64,000 nucleotides of DNA from Marinobacter maroccanus (GTDB taxonomy: Bacteria > Pseudomonadota > Gammaproteobacteria > Pseudomonadales > Oleiphilaceae): NCBI RefSeq assembly GCF_002933275.1, contig NZ_PSSX01000013.1:50784-114783 (forward strand). Direction: 5' to 3'. Shown one piece after another: positions 28,230-37,097 of the stretch; within the stretch, counting starts at the first letter, position 1, and each line of letters opens with the position of its first letter. The notes under the pieces are model-generated. The model was not told the origin of the DNA. It saw nothing but the letters and a program-made list of their open reading frames with translations, and ran no database searches. The translations under genes were made by a program, and so were the position numbers.

Positions 28230-29855
28230 TCACATCGTGTTCTCAACGCCGTCCTCAAGAATCATGTCAGCGGCCTTTTCAGCGATGGCAATTGTGGGCG
28301 CATTCGTATTGCCACTGGTCAGCCTTGGCATGATGGAAGAGTCCACCACCCGCAAACCTTCCAGGCCATGAACCCTGAGCTGCGGGTCGACCACTGCCAT
28401 TTCGTCAATACCCATTTTGCAGGTGCCCACCGGGTGGTAGACGAGACCCACTTTCTCCCTCACTTTTTCAATGATTTGCTCATCTGACTGACAATCTGCG
28501 CCCGGGTGGATTTCATCACCCCGGTAATCTTCAAACGCCTTCGCCCCCAGAATGCGGCGCGCCTGGCGAATACCGTCCAACATCACTTTGCAGTCATCAG
28601 GGTCGGCGAAGAAGTTGTAGTCAATCTCAGGGACAGTAAAGGGGTCGGGCGATGTGATGGTGACGGTGCCAGTGCTCTTGGGCCGAAGCACGCAGACATG
28701 CACCGAATAACCCGGATTGGACATGAGTTTCAAATCACGACCGCTATCGTCGAACAGCAACGGCAGCATGTGGAGCTGAACGTCCGGGCGATCAACGCTG
28801 TCATTCGACCGGATAAAACCACCGGCCTCGGTAACGGATTTGGCCAGCTTGCCCTCTTTTTTGGCGATGTACCTGATCGTGTCCGGCAGCATCTTCAGCA
28901 TGCCGCCGACCGAGGCGGTGAAACCATCATTCTTTTTGCTCGATACCAGCACACAGGCGTCCACGTGCTCCTGAAGGTTCCGGCCTACGCCCGGTAAGTC
29001 ATGCAGACAACGAATCCCTACCTTTTCAAGTGCCTCGCGGCCTCCAATGCCAGACAGCTGAAGCAGCTGTGGTGAATTGATGGCACCACCACTCAGGATG
29101 ATTTCCCGGTTAGCTTTCAGCTCAAGGTCTTTGTCGTTGTACCGCAGCGCTACGGCCACCGCCCGAGTGCCGTCGAGAACCACTTTTTTCACCTGTGCTC
29201 CCGTCAGCACTGTCAGATTGGTGCGATTCATGGCCGGCTTGAGGTACCCATCGGCGGCACCGAAGCGACGGCCGTTTTTGATATTCAAATGATAATACCC
29301 AACGCCCTCCTGGTTGGCGCCGTTGAAATCGTTGCTGTAAGGAAAACCAGCTTGGACGGCCGCTTTAACGAACGTTTCAGACATCGGGTACTCAGCCGTC
29401 TCAGGCGCGCTGATATGGAGATTGCCACCTTGGCCGTGAAAGGGGTCGTCGGCTAGCTTTTCGTGATGTTCCGATTTTTTGAAATACGGCAATAGGTCCT
29501 GATAGCCCCAGCCTTTGTTGCCGAGGGCTTCCCACCCGTCGTAATCCTCTTTCTGACCACGCACATAGAGCATGCCGTTAATGGCAGAACTGCCACCCAG
29601 CCCTCTTCCCCTTGGAGTAAAAAGGGGCTGGCCACCACGCAATCTCTGGTCAGGCTTGGCGTTGAATGCCCAGTTATATTTCGTGAAGAACATATGGGCT
29701 GCAAAGGCGCCGGGCGTCCGGACAGTGACCGAATCTCCGCCCGGACCTGCTTCCAATACGCACACAGAATATCGGCCATTTGCTGACAGTCGATTGGCCA
29801 GTACGCTTCCGGCCGAGCCGGCACCAACCACAATGTAGTCATATTGTTCATTCAT
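28230..29855 (-). CDS. GMC-family alcohol dehydrogenase (AlkJ/BetA-like)
   Basis: The 541-residue flavoprotein has the FAD-binding start DYIVVGAGSAGSVLANRL, GMC signature 1 in RGRGLGGSSAINGMLYVRG and signature 2 around GAINSPQLLQLSGIG. HPVGTCKMG carries the catalytic histidine, and the C terminus has SGNTNAPTIAIAEKAADMI. The family oxidises primary alcohols to aldehydes with quinone or dye acceptors. It lies 75 bp after the aldehyde dehydrogenase on the same strand. With that gene and the alkylsulfatase it forms a chain from alkyl sulfate to fatty acid. Confidence 0.9.
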   Translation of the reverse strand: MNEQYDYIVVGAGSAGSVLANRLSANGRYSVCVLEAGPGGDSVTVRTPGAFAAHMFFTKYNWAFNAKPDQRLRGGQPLFTPRGRGLGGSSAINGMLYVRGQKEDYDGWEALGNKGWGYQDLLPYFKKSEHHEKLADDPFHGQGGNLHISAPETAEYPMSETFVKAAVQAGFPYSNDFNGANQEGVGYYHLNIKNGRRFGAADGYLKPAMNRTNLTVLTGAQVKKVVLDGTRAVAVALRYNDKDLELKANREIILSGGAINSPQLLQLSGIGGREALEKVGIRCLHDLPGVGRNLQEHVDACVLVSSKKNDGFTASVGGMLKMLPDTIRYIAKKEGKLAKSVTEAGGFIRSNDSVDRPDVQLHMLPLLFDDSGRDLKLMSNPGYSVHVCVLRPKSTGTVTITSPDPFTVPEIDYNFFADPDDCKVMLDGIRQARRILGAKAFEDYRGDEIHPGADCQSDEQIIEKVREKVGLVYHPVGTCKMGIDEMAVVDPQLRVHGLEGLRVVDSSIMPRLTSGNTNAPTIAIAEKAADMILEDGVENTM

Positions 29856-29930
29856 CGTTGCACCTCAAACGGCTCCGCTTATTGAAGGCCTGGCTGCGTT
29901 TTGGGACGTAGCTTGCGTTAATACCACTGG

Positions 29931-31373
29931 CTATTTCGCGAGCCTGATCATGAAATTCAGGATCTTCGATGTTGTCGTCGTATAGGGGGGCATCAACGGC
30001 TTCAAACCATCAAAGAACCCCTGCTGGAACACCGGCCTGAGTTTGGAGAAGGTCGTGAATCCCTCGTAGCCGTGATAATGGCCCATGCCACTGGCACCCA
30101 CCCCGCCAAATGGCATATCGTGCTGGGCCACATGGAGAATGCAGTTATTCACTGAAACCCCGCCGGAAATGATCCGGTCAATGTAGTAATCCCGTGTCTG
30201 CGTATTTTTGGTAAAGGGATAAAGGGCGAGGGGGCGGTCTCGTCCATTAATATACTCCACCACCTCTTCCCGCTCCCGGTAGGCTTTGATCGGCAATAAT
30301 GGCCCGAAGATCTCCCTCTGCATCACCAGCATGTCGTCGGTGACGTTGAGCAGAATATGGGGTGGGAACTTCCGTAGTGAGCCATCACCCTCACCGCCCT
30401 CAGACATGTTAATCACCGTTGCTCCTTTTTCTCGTGCATCCTCGACGGTGGCCCACAGGCGCTGATAGGAGCGTTCATCGATGATTGAGGTGTAATCATT
30501 GCTCTGAAGATCCGGGTAACGCTGATTGACTAATTGTTTTGCCTTGTCGACGAATGCACTTACCCGGGCTTCCGGCAGGAATAGGTAGTCGACACTGGTA
30601 CAGATCTGACCGGCATTCAGCAGCTTCCAGTACATCAGCCGCTCTGCTGCGATTTCGATCGGGAAGTCCTCTGCCACAATAGCCGGCGACTTACCGCCCA
30701 ATTCCAGGGTCACCGGCGTCAGATTGGCGGCGGCACTAGTCATCACCGCCCGACCGGTTTGCCCTGATCCGGTAAACAACAGGTAATCAAAGGGCAGCGC
30801 CGAAAAGTCCGGCCCGATTTCGTGCTCATCCTCAACGAAAACCAGTTTTTCCGGTGGGAAGTAATCGCCCGCCACCCGTTTGAGCAGTCGGACAAAGTGA
30901 CCGGATCGGTCGGACAGCTTAACCACGGCCCGATTACCGGCGGCGAAAATGGAGGTGAGGGGCGCAAAGGTCAGGTTGGCCGGAAAGTTCCAGGGCACAA
31001 TCACGCCAACGACGCCCAGCGGCTGTGGGATGACCTTATTCTTCGACCCGGGATACAGCATCTGTTTGACGTGGCGACGCTGGGGCTTCATCCAGCGTTT
31101 GAGGTGCTTGATGGTATCCTTGATGCCGTCAAGTACCAGAAAGATCTCGCAGAAAAGCGTTTCCGTGGACGACCGGTTACCGAAGTCATCGCTGATGGCC
31201 TTGATAATGGCGTCCTGATGGTCCTGCACCAGACGGGACAGAGCCCGCAGGTGCTGAATCCGGGCTGCAAGGCCCGGTACCGGGTCGTTCAGATAGGCGC
31301 GACGCTGGCTCTCAAAACTCTGCGTCAACGTACGAACAGTATGCTCGCGCGGGGTCGGTGTTTTCGCGTTCAT
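29931..31373 (-). CDS. Aldehyde dehydrogenase (coniferyl aldehyde dehydrogenase-like)
   Basis: The 480-residue enzyme belongs to the NAD(P)-dependent aldehyde dehydrogenases. LGVVGVIVPWNFPANLTFAP forms the cofactor site, LELGGKSP carries the general-base glutamate, and NAGQICTSVDYL carries the catalytic cysteine. It is closest in pattern to CalB-type and fatty aldehyde dehydrogenases with a C-terminal hydrophobic tail (KILNFMIRLAK). Its start follows the sulfatase stop with no gap. Its likely role is oxidation of the long-chain aldehyde made by the GMC enzyme. Confidence 0.9.
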   Translation of the reverse strand: MNAKTPTPREHTVRTLTQSFESQRRAYLNDPVPGLAARIQHLRALSRLVQDHQDAIIKAISDDFGNRSSTETLFCEIFLVLDGIKDTIKHLKRWMKPQRRHVKQMLYPGSKNKVIPQPLGVVGVIVPWNFPANLTFAPLTSIFAAGNRAVVKLSDRSGHFVRLLKRVAGDYFPPEKLVFVEDEHEIGPDFSALPFDYLLFTGSGQTGRAVMTSAAANLTPVTLELGGKSPAIVAEDFPIEIAAERLMYWKLLNAGQICTSVDYLFLPEARVSAFVDKAKQLVNQRYPDLQSNDYTSIIDERSYQRLWATVEDAREKGATVINMSEGGEGDGSLRKFPPHILLNVTDDMLVMQREIFGPLLPIKAYREREEVVEYINGRDRPLALYPFTKNTQTRDYYIDRIISGGVSVNNCILHVAQHDMPFGGVGASGMGHYHGYEGFTTFSKLRPVFQQGFFDGLKPLMPPYTTTTSKILNFMIRLAK

Positions 31374-33344
31374 TCAGTTCACCGGCTCGATAATAGGAAA
31401 GTCGGCAGACGGCTCTTCAAACATCTGCAATAGGTCAAAGAAGGCTTCCGTGGATCCGTCGATCTGAATCTGACCTGCCTGCACAGCCGCCGGAAAGGTG
31501 GTTGTCTCCAGCAGAATGCTGTCGAGTACTTCGCGGGTCATGCGCACACTGGCGTGGGCCTCGTCGTCCAGCTCTCCGGCGCGATAGGTCAGTGTGGCGT
31601 TCTGGAGATTCAGGCGATAGTCCTCTTCCTGGTCCGTCACCGACCAGTTAATCACCAGATGCTTCCCAGCAGCTTTGCTCGGGTTCAGCCTCACCGCCAT
31701 GGCATCGAAGAACATGCTGGTTTCCAGCGCCTGCATAAGATCCGGCTGCAAACCGACGTGTTTGGGAGTCTCGACGCCGTTGCGCAATTCATGGGCGCCG
31801 ACCAGATAGGCGCTCCGCCATGTACCGGCCTCAGCCTGGTAACCCAGTTGCTCAAGGGCGTCCGCTGCCAGTTCCCGGGCTGCCTGGTTGTCGGGGTTCG
31901 CGTAGATCAACTGGCGCATCACCGAGGCGACCCAGCGATAGTCGCCAGCTTCAAAGTCCTTGCGCGCCTTCCGCAGGACTTCTTCCTCTCCACCCATGTA
32001 ATCAATCGCCCGTCCTGCCTCTTCCCGTGGCGGCAACGGATTGAGATTAGCGGGGTTACCGTCGTACCAGCCCATATACCGCTGGTAAACACCTCGGGAA
32101 TTGTGGCGCACCGTTCCATAGTAGCCGCGAGCCGACCATTCCTGGCTCAGGCTCTCTGGTAGCTGCAGGTTTTCAGCGATATCACCTGGCAGCATGCCCT
32201 GGTTCATCATGCGCACGGTCTGATCGTGGATGTGCTTGTACAGGTCTCGCTGCACGGCCAGGAAGTGCTTGATTTCTTCCCTTTCCCAGATCGGCCAGTG
32301 GTGCTGGGCCACCAGGATCTCCGCGCGATCGGCGAAGCGCACCATCGCCTTGTCGATAAATTTGGACCATGCGCTGGCATCGCGGATGCCGGCGCCGCGG
32401 ATAGTGTAGATATTGTGCAAATGCTGGCTGGTAATCTCCGCGGTATTCAGAACCCTGAACTGCGGAAAGTACATCATCATTTCCGACTCGGCTTCAGTGC
32501 CGTGAGCCATCTGGAATTCGATCTCAATGCCGTCAATGGTCAGGTTAGCGTTATCCGGAACCGTATCTGTCGGCGCAATCAGGCTCAACGGACCACTGCC
32601 CAGAGCCTTGCCTAGACCGGTGTCAACGTGTCCGCGAGCTCCCGGAGGCAGGCTGGCACCAAACTGGTAGGTAGCCCGCCGGGTCATGGCGTTGCCGGCG
32701 ACGACGTTCTCTGCGATTGCGTGTTCCATAAAACCTTCCGGTGCATAAACCCGCACCTTACCGGCACGCACATCCTCCTCACTGATCACACCTTTTACGC
32801 CGCCAAAATGATCGGCGTGATTATGGGTATAGAGCACGGCCACGACCGGTTTCTCGGGCCGGTGCTGGTAGTAAAGTTCGAGACTGGCCCGGGCCGTGGC
32901 AGGAGTAAGAAGGGGATCGATGATGATCAATCCGCTGTCACCCTCGATGATGGTCATGTTGGACAGGTCCATATTGCGGACCTGGTACATGCCTTCGACT
33001 ACCTCAAACAGCCCGTGCATGTTATTGAGTTGTGCCATGCGCCAGAGGCTTGGATTGACGGAGTCGGGAGCCTCGTCCTTTTCCAGGAAAGTATAGGGCG
33101 ACATGTCCCAGGCAACATGTCGATTATCGTCCAGCACTTTGCCGTCCGGCAGGGACCCCACAAAACCCCGCCGAGCATCGTCAAACGACTGCGTATCCGC
33201 AAACGGTAGTTCATCGAGCACCGCCTGATTGGCTTGCGCTGTCACGTCGCTTGCCGGTTTGGGAGTGTCAGCGTGGGCCAAAACGGGAAAAATTAGCGCT
33301 ACGCTGAAAGCGCTGACCGCAAGTTTCTGAATAGCGGATCGCAT
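31374..33344 (-). CDS. sdsA: Alkylsulfatase of the metallo-beta-lactamase fold (SdsA1-like)
   Basis: The 656-residue protein has a signal peptide (IQKLAVSAFSVALIFPVLAHA), so it is periplasmic or secreted. YTHNHADHFGGVKG is the two-metal binding motif of the fold. The central dimerisation helices and the C-terminal SCP2-like domain (from about residue 530) match the SdsA1/BDS1 alkylsulfatases, whose length is about the same. These enzymes hydrolyse primary alkyl sulfates such as dodecyl sulfate to the alcohol. It is the first gene of a three-gene minus-strand operon, opposite a LysR gene. Confidence 0.92.
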   Translation of the reverse strand: MRSAIQKLAVSAFSVALIFPVLAHADTPKPASDVTAQANQAVLDELPFADTQSFDDARRGFVGSLPDGKVLDDNRHVAWDMSPYTFLEKDEAPDSVNPSLWRMAQLNNMHGLFEVVEGMYQVRNMDLSNMTIIEGDSGLIIIDPLLTPATARASLELYYQHRPEKPVVAVLYTHNHADHFGGVKGVISEEDVRAGKVRVYAPEGFMEHAIAENVVAGNAMTRRATYQFGASLPPGARGHVDTGLGKALGSGPLSLIAPTDTVPDNANLTIDGIEIEFQMAHGTEAESEMMMYFPQFRVLNTAEITSQHLHNIYTIRGAGIRDASAWSKFIDKAMVRFADRAEILVAQHHWPIWEREEIKHFLAVQRDLYKHIHDQTVRMMNQGMLPGDIAENLQLPESLSQEWSARGYYGTVRHNSRGVYQRYMGWYDGNPANLNPLPPREEAGRAIDYMGGEEEVLRKARKDFEAGDYRWVASVMRQLIYANPDNQAARELAADALEQLGYQAEAGTWRSAYLVGAHELRNGVETPKHVGLQPDLMQALETSMFFDAMAVRLNPSKAAGKHLVINWSVTDQEEDYRLNLQNATLTYRAGELDDEAHASVRMTREVLDSILLETTTFPAAVQAGQIQIDGSTEAFFDLLQMFEEPSADFPIIEPVN

Positions 33345-33451
33345 GCGGGACCTCTGGAATGTCGTTGTGTGTTGTTCAGGGGTTCACTACCTGTGAAGTA
33401 CAGTCTGAGCCGTCGCGAGGAAGTACTCAAATGCATTCTTTATTGACAATC

Positions 33452-33468
33452 CATGCGTATTGCGCATG
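33452..33468. promoter_or_regulatory. Inverted repeat at the LysR gene start
   Basis: CATGCG and CGCATG are spaced by five bases and fall in the divergent promoter region of the sulfatase operon and its LysR gene. The shape suits a LysR-type recognition site (T-N11-A), so autoregulation is possible. Confidence 0.4.
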
Positions 33469-33477
33469 AATGGTGAG

Positions 33478-34365
33478 ATGGATACACGACACATTCGACA
33501 CTTCCTGGCACTGGTCGACTCCGGCAGCTTTGCTCGCGCCTGCGAGATAGTGCACCTGTCTCAGCCGGCGCTGAGCCGCAGTATCAAGCAGCTTGAGCAC
33601 CAACTCGGCGCCACGCTGTTCGAGCGCGGACGCTTTGGCGCGATCCTGACGGCTCACGGCCGGGCAGCCTTGCCACATGTCCGTGGCCTGCTGGCGGCGG
33701 CAGAGTCATTACGTCAGGAAGTCGAGGCAATTGATGATCTCGAGACCGGGGAACTCAGTATTGGTACAGGTCCATATCCCGCGCTGTCATTATTGGACCG
33801 GGTTTCTGCCAGATTCGTGGAACGTTATCCAAGTATTCGTCTGAACATCCGCACGGATAACTGGCAGGGGTTGCGCCTTGCATTGCTGGATCATGAACTG
33901 GAGCTGTTCGTGGCCGACACCGGAGCCCTGTCAGGCGATCCCGATCTTGAGATCACCCATCTGCCTCAACCTGAGGTGGTGGTGTTCTGTCAGGAGGGTC
34001 ATCCTCTGACGCAGAGGGATGAATTGGAATGGGTTGATTTGCTTGACTACCCCATGGCCATGACTCGGTTACCTGAAGACATGGAGCGCCAGTTCCAGAC
34101 AATGAGCGCCCCACAAGGAGGTCTTCAAAAGCGAATTGAGTGCGACAACGTAGCCATGCTCGTCTCTATTGTGGCTGGCAGCCGAGCGATCAGCATTGCG
34201 CCAAAAGGGGTCGTGGCCTCCGCTTTAACCAGCAGACAAGTGGCCACGCTGAACGTCAAAGGGGTCGAGGCGTTACGCACCCGCTATGGTGTGGTGCAAC
34301 GCAATGGCCGCCCGCTTTCCCCAGCCGCAACGGCCTTTCGCTCGATCATTCGCGATGAGGCTTGA
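33478..34365 (+). CDS. LysR-family regulator (SdsB-like position)
   Basis: The 295-residue protein has a typical LysR start (DTRHIRHFLALVDSGSFARA) with the helix-turn-helix in residues 1-60, then a periplasmic-binding-like effector domain. It is divergent from the alkylsulfatase gene, which matches the known sdsB-sdsA layout, so it probably activates that operon in response to alkyl sulfates or their alcohols. I chose the ATG at 33478 by family alignment; ATG 33466 or TTG 33460 would add four or six residues. Confidence 0.85.
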   Translation: MDTRHIRHFLALVDSGSFARACEIVHLSQPALSRSIKQLEHQLGATLFERGRFGAILTAHGRAALPHVRGLLAAAESLRQEVEAIDDLETGELSIGTGPYPALSLLDRVSARFVERYPSIRLNIRTDNWQGLRLALLDHELELFVADTGALSGDPDLEITHLPQPEVVVFCQEGHPLTQRDELEWVDLLDYPMAMTRLPEDMERQFQTMSAPQGGLQKRIECDNVAMLVSIVAGSRAISIAPKGVVASALTSRQVATLNVKGVEALRTRYGVVQRNGRPLSPAATAFRSIIRDEA

Positions 34366-34449
34366 ACGCGAGGCGTGGTTGTCAATGAATACAGATATTT
34401 TCAAACACGCCTTCGCAAATGAGCTTTAAAGATGCGCTTTGTGGTCGAT

Positions 34450-34470
34450 CTGAATGTTCGCTTTGCGACC
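34450..34470 (+). repeat. Dispersed hairpin repeat, left arm only
   Basis: GAATGTTCGCTTTGCGACC at 34452-34470 is a perfect left arm. The place of the right arm is taken by AACAAGAGCGAAC, which is both similar to the arm and part of IS66 tnpC, so the two elements seem joined there. Confidence 0.8.
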
Positions 34471-34491
34471 CTCGCAGCCTTCTCTAGATCT

Positions 34492-34683
34492 CAACAAGAG
34501 CGAACTGGCGGCCAAGCCCTTGGAGTACATCGGCGAAGCTGAACGGGCATGCCTCTTATACCTATCTGAGAGATGTGCTAACCCGCCTTCCGACGCAGAA
34601 GAACAACGCCCTCGACGAGCTATTGCCCCACAACTGGAAGCCGGCGCTACTCGATACGGTGTGATGGTCAAATACGTTTTTAA
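34492..34683 (+). mobile_element. IS66 relic with internal deletion in tnpC
   Basis: The sequence first encodes SELAAKPLEYIGEAERA, matching SELAARALEYIG of the intact TnpC. It then jumps to YLRDVLTRLPTQKNNALDEL (frame-shifted), which matches the last 40 residues. About 130 codons between are missing. The decayed terminal repeat follows to about 34683. The orientation is opposite to the intact copy. Confidence 0.8.
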
Positions 34684-34825
34684 CGCAGAGAGTTATGGGG
34701 TACCTAGGAAAACTCTCAACTGTGGGCGCTTACAATGGAACGAAATGGTGGTAGGCTTTAGGGAACTGATCGGTAGATCGTATGTCGTAGCTTCCCAACG
34801 TCACAGCTTGGTGCTTGAAAGCAAG

Positions 34826-35209
34826 ATGTCCGCAAAGAACCGCCCCATCATTGTTGTATTACTGACACTGCTTTTGGTGATCAGTGGGCCGGCGTTTGCT
34901 TTGTCCAAAGTAGCAGCCGGCCAGGCGGAGTCTGCGATGGCGGATTGCGGCTCCATGATGATGGATCAGGCCGAAAGCACTGTTTCCTCCTCAGACACAG
35001 CAACGGATTGCGTTTCTGCCCCTGAAAGGGCCTGCCAAACTGCCTCTGGGCTGGTCAAATGCGGCGTCAGTGTCAGCTTTGTCCTATTGCCGGGGAACTT
35101 CACAGGTTTTACCGATACTGGCTCCCAGCCGATTTTAGCCGCACAGGCGGCCCTCTATCAGGACCCCTTCCTGGCCTCCATTACACCCCCTCCAGAACAT
35201 CACTCCTGA
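34826..35209 (+). CDS. Exported cysteine-containing protein of the metal cluster
   Basis: The 127-residue product starts with a signal peptide (PIIVVLLTLLLVISGPAFA) and is probably periplasmic. Five cysteines follow the signal peptide, in ADCGSMMM, ATDCVS, ERACQT and VKCGVS among others. It resembles the small DUF2946-like exported proteins found at copper-resistance loci, but the match is only by pattern. I chose the ATG at 34826 because the preceding in-frame sequence is IS66 relic. It is the first gene of the metal cluster. Confidence 0.6.
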   Translation: MSAKNRPIIVVLLTLLLVISGPAFALSKVAAGQAESAMADCGSMMMDQAESTVSSSDTATDCVSAPERACQTASGLVKCGVSVSFVLLPGNFTGFTDTGSQPILAAQAALYQDPFLASITPPPEHHS

Positions 35210-35245
35210 GTCTTAACCGGAGTTTTTGCCCATCGCGGCAAGCTC

Positions 35246-35257
35246 ACTAACGTTAGT
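35246..35257. promoter_or_regulatory. Perfect 12-bp palindrome before Met-rich gene
   Basis: ACTAACGTTAGT reads the same on both strands and lies 62 bp before the Met-rich gene. It may be an operator of the metal cluster; no regulator can be assigned. Confidence 0.3.
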
Positions 35258-35319
35258 TCTTGCAACAAAGTCTCGTACTTCGGTTCATCCGTAACGGGGC
35301 TTTACTTGGAGTGAATCAC

Positions 35320-35625
35320 ATGCGTAATTCAAAACTCAATCTCGCCGTAACCGCAGCCGTTCTGGCCAGTAGCGTCGCCTTATTCTCTGCCTTTGCCCAT
35401 GGCGAAGGCGAAGGCATGATGGCCGGTCATTCCGAGCATAATGGCATGATGTCCTCGCACGGCATGGAGGGTATGGGCGGCATGATGGGGATGATGAACA
35501 TGATGTCCGATATGCCCCCCGAAGACCGCAAAGCCCTGACTGAGGCGTGCATGAAAATGATGCAGGCTCATGGTGACGACGGCATGCACGATGGTACGAA
35601 AGACAAAGGTACCACCGCCAAATAG
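35320..35625 (+). CDS. Exported Met/His-rich metal-binding protein
   Basis: The 101-residue protein has a signal peptide (LNLAVTAAVLASSVALFSAFA) and a mature part crowded with methionine, histidine and glycine (HGMEGMGGMMGMMNMMSD). Such sequences bind Cu(I) or Ag(I) in the periplasm. I chose the ATG at 35320 because GGAG lies eight bases before it and the signal peptide starts there. It sits directly before a DUF411 gene, a usual pairing at copper loci. The role in copper buffering is inferred. Confidence 0.75.
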   Translation: MRNSKLNLAVTAAVLASSVALFSAFAHGEGEGMMAGHSEHNGMMSSHGMEGMGGMMGMMNMMSDMPPEDRKALTEACMKMMQAHGDDGMHDGTKDKGTTAK

Positions 35626-35719
35626 CCATTTGGGCACCATTTCTAACGGAAGCTCTGGCCCGGGGATCCACACCCCGGGCTTGACCTTGCTCAAAAATGA
35701 TTCGTTTCGAGGATTTTTC

Positions 35720-36232
35720 ATGAAGACCAAGAAGCTCGCTCTGTATGCGGGTGTAGCCGCTATCGTTGTCAGCGCTGGAGCCACCACATTGGCTATCCAG
35801 GCCGACCAATCGGCTCAGACATCAGCTGCTTTAACCACCAGTAAAGAGATAGATCAAGCCATCACCATCTACAAGAGCCCCAATTGCGGTTGCTGCCAGT
35901 CCTGGGCCGAACACCTCGCGGCCAATGGTTTTGAGACCCGCATTGTTGAAACCGACCACCTTAATGCCATCAAGCAGCAGCACGAGGTGCCGCGCGATAT
36001 GGCGTCCTGCCACACCGCACTGATTGGTGACTTCGTGATTGAGGGACATGTGCCGGCCAACGACATCCTTGCCTACCTCGCAGATCCGCAGTTCAACACG
36101 GTTGGCTTGTCCGTGCCCGGAATGCCCCATGGTACCCCCGGCATGGAAACGGGCCGGAAGGACGATTATCAGGTCATCGCCTTCAACACCAACGGCCAAC
36201 AACGTGTTTTCCGTGAACACAAGGATTACTGA
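35720..36232 (+). CDS. DUF411 family exported metal-binding protein
   Basis: The 170-residue protein has an N-terminal signal segment (KKLALYAGVAAIVVSAGATT) and the DUF411 core. The core starts ITIYKSPNCGCCQSWAEHL, a thioredoxin-like strand with a CxCC metal site, and continues with VPRDMASCHTALIGDFVIEG. Proteins of this family accompany copper and mercury resistance genes; the biochemical role is not firmly known. GAGG lies before the ATG at 35720. It is followed 10 bp later by the BNR protein gene. Confidence 0.88.
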   Translation: MKTKKLALYAGVAAIVVSAGATTLAIQADQSAQTSAALTTSKEIDQAITIYKSPNCGCCQSWAEHLAANGFETRIVETDHLNAIKQQHEVPRDMASCHTALIGDFVIEGHVPANDILAYLADPQFNTVGLSVPGMPHGTPGMETGRKDDYQVIAFNTNGQQRVFREHKDY

Positions 36233-36242
36233 GGTCAGCTCT

Positions 36243-37097
36243 ATGAAAGTGATTCCTTATCGCCTGAACTCCGCCGTGTCAGGTTTTTTGCTGTTTACGC
36301 TGGCCACTGTGATGCCTGCTCTGCTTCAAGCCGAGACCGCGAATGGCGGCCAGTCTGTGAGGGCAATGACGACCAACTCCTCAAGCGTCCTACTCGTACT
36401 TCGGAACAGCGGGCTGTTTGCCTTTGACGGTCATAGTGCCACCGCAATTCCACTGCCCCAGTCCGCTTCAGCGTTCCGCCCTAGCTCTTTGACTAAGGGC
36501 GCAGACGGACAGCTATACATTGGGGGGCCTGGCTTAGGTGTCTGGCGTTATGACAATGTCAGCGAGCGTTGGCAATCCCTCAACGACACCCTCCCAGATC
36601 TCGGAATCACCGCCGTTGCCGCACACGCAACCGAGCCGGGCACGCTCTACGCCTATCACAGCCAAGCTGGCATGCTCCGATCCAGGGACGGCGGTGCCGA
36701 ATGGGTGAAGGTTGACAGTGGCCCCCGAGAGCCGGTGCAGGCGTTCCTGCACTCGGACATGCCCGGCAGCATGGAAAGTGGCTGGCTGTTCGCAGGCACC
36801 ACCCGAGGCGTTGCACGTTCGATGGACTGTTTTTGCTTCTGGGGCGATGCGGGGGAATTGCGAGGGCTTGTCTCGGCCATTGATTACGACCCATCGGCAC
36901 CGGAAAACGTCTACGTCGTGATTGAGGGACAACTTCACCACAGTCCTGACGGTGGCGAAACCTGGGCTGGCCTTGATACACCCCAGGCGGTGACCGCTCT
37001 GACGTTCTCATCCACGGAAGGGCTCGTGGTGGGCACTGAAAACGGAGATCTGCTGTCGCGGAACGTCTCTGGCAAATGGGTGCCTCTTAATGAATAG
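36243..37097 (+). CDS. Exported BNR/sortilin-type beta-propeller protein
   Basis: The 284-residue protein starts with a signal peptide (LNSAVSGFLLFTLATVMPAL) and has repeats of the BNR type (SRDGGAEWVKVD and SPDGGETWAGLD), so it should fold as a beta-propeller. It resembles the F510_1955 group of so-called glycosylhydrolases at metal loci, but no catalytic residues are evident. AGG precedes the ATG at 36243. Its last eight bases overlap the cytochrome gene, which suggests coupled translation. Confidence 0.72.
   Translation: MKVIPYRLNSAVSGFLLFTLATVMPALLQAETANGGQSVRAMTTNSSSVLLVLRNSGLFAFDGHSATAIPLPQSASAFRPSSLTKGADGQLYIGGPGLGVWRYDNVSERWQSLNDTLPDLGITAVAAHATEPGTLYAYHSQAGMLRSRDGGAEWVKVDSGPREPVQAFLHSDMPGSMESGWLFAGTTRGVARSMDCFCFWGDAGELRGLVSAIDYDPSAPENVYVVIEGQLHHSPDGGETWAGLDTPQAVTALTFSSTEGLVVGTENGDLLSRNVSGKWVPLNE

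Larger units (their letters stand above)
34366..34825. other. Intergenic stretch with repeat arm and IS66 relic
   Basis: The gap contains a hairpin left arm at 34450 and an IS66 tnpC relic at 34492-34683. A frame open from 34454 joins these to the next gene, but its first 124 codons are out-of-frame IS66 sequence and are not coding. The 34690-34825 part should hold the promoter of the metal cluster. Confidence 0.6.

Noticed and set aside
34454..34825. A 251-residue protein starting at 34454
   Set aside because: The first 124 codons read through a hairpin arm and an IS66 relic out of frame. The signal peptide starts at 34826.
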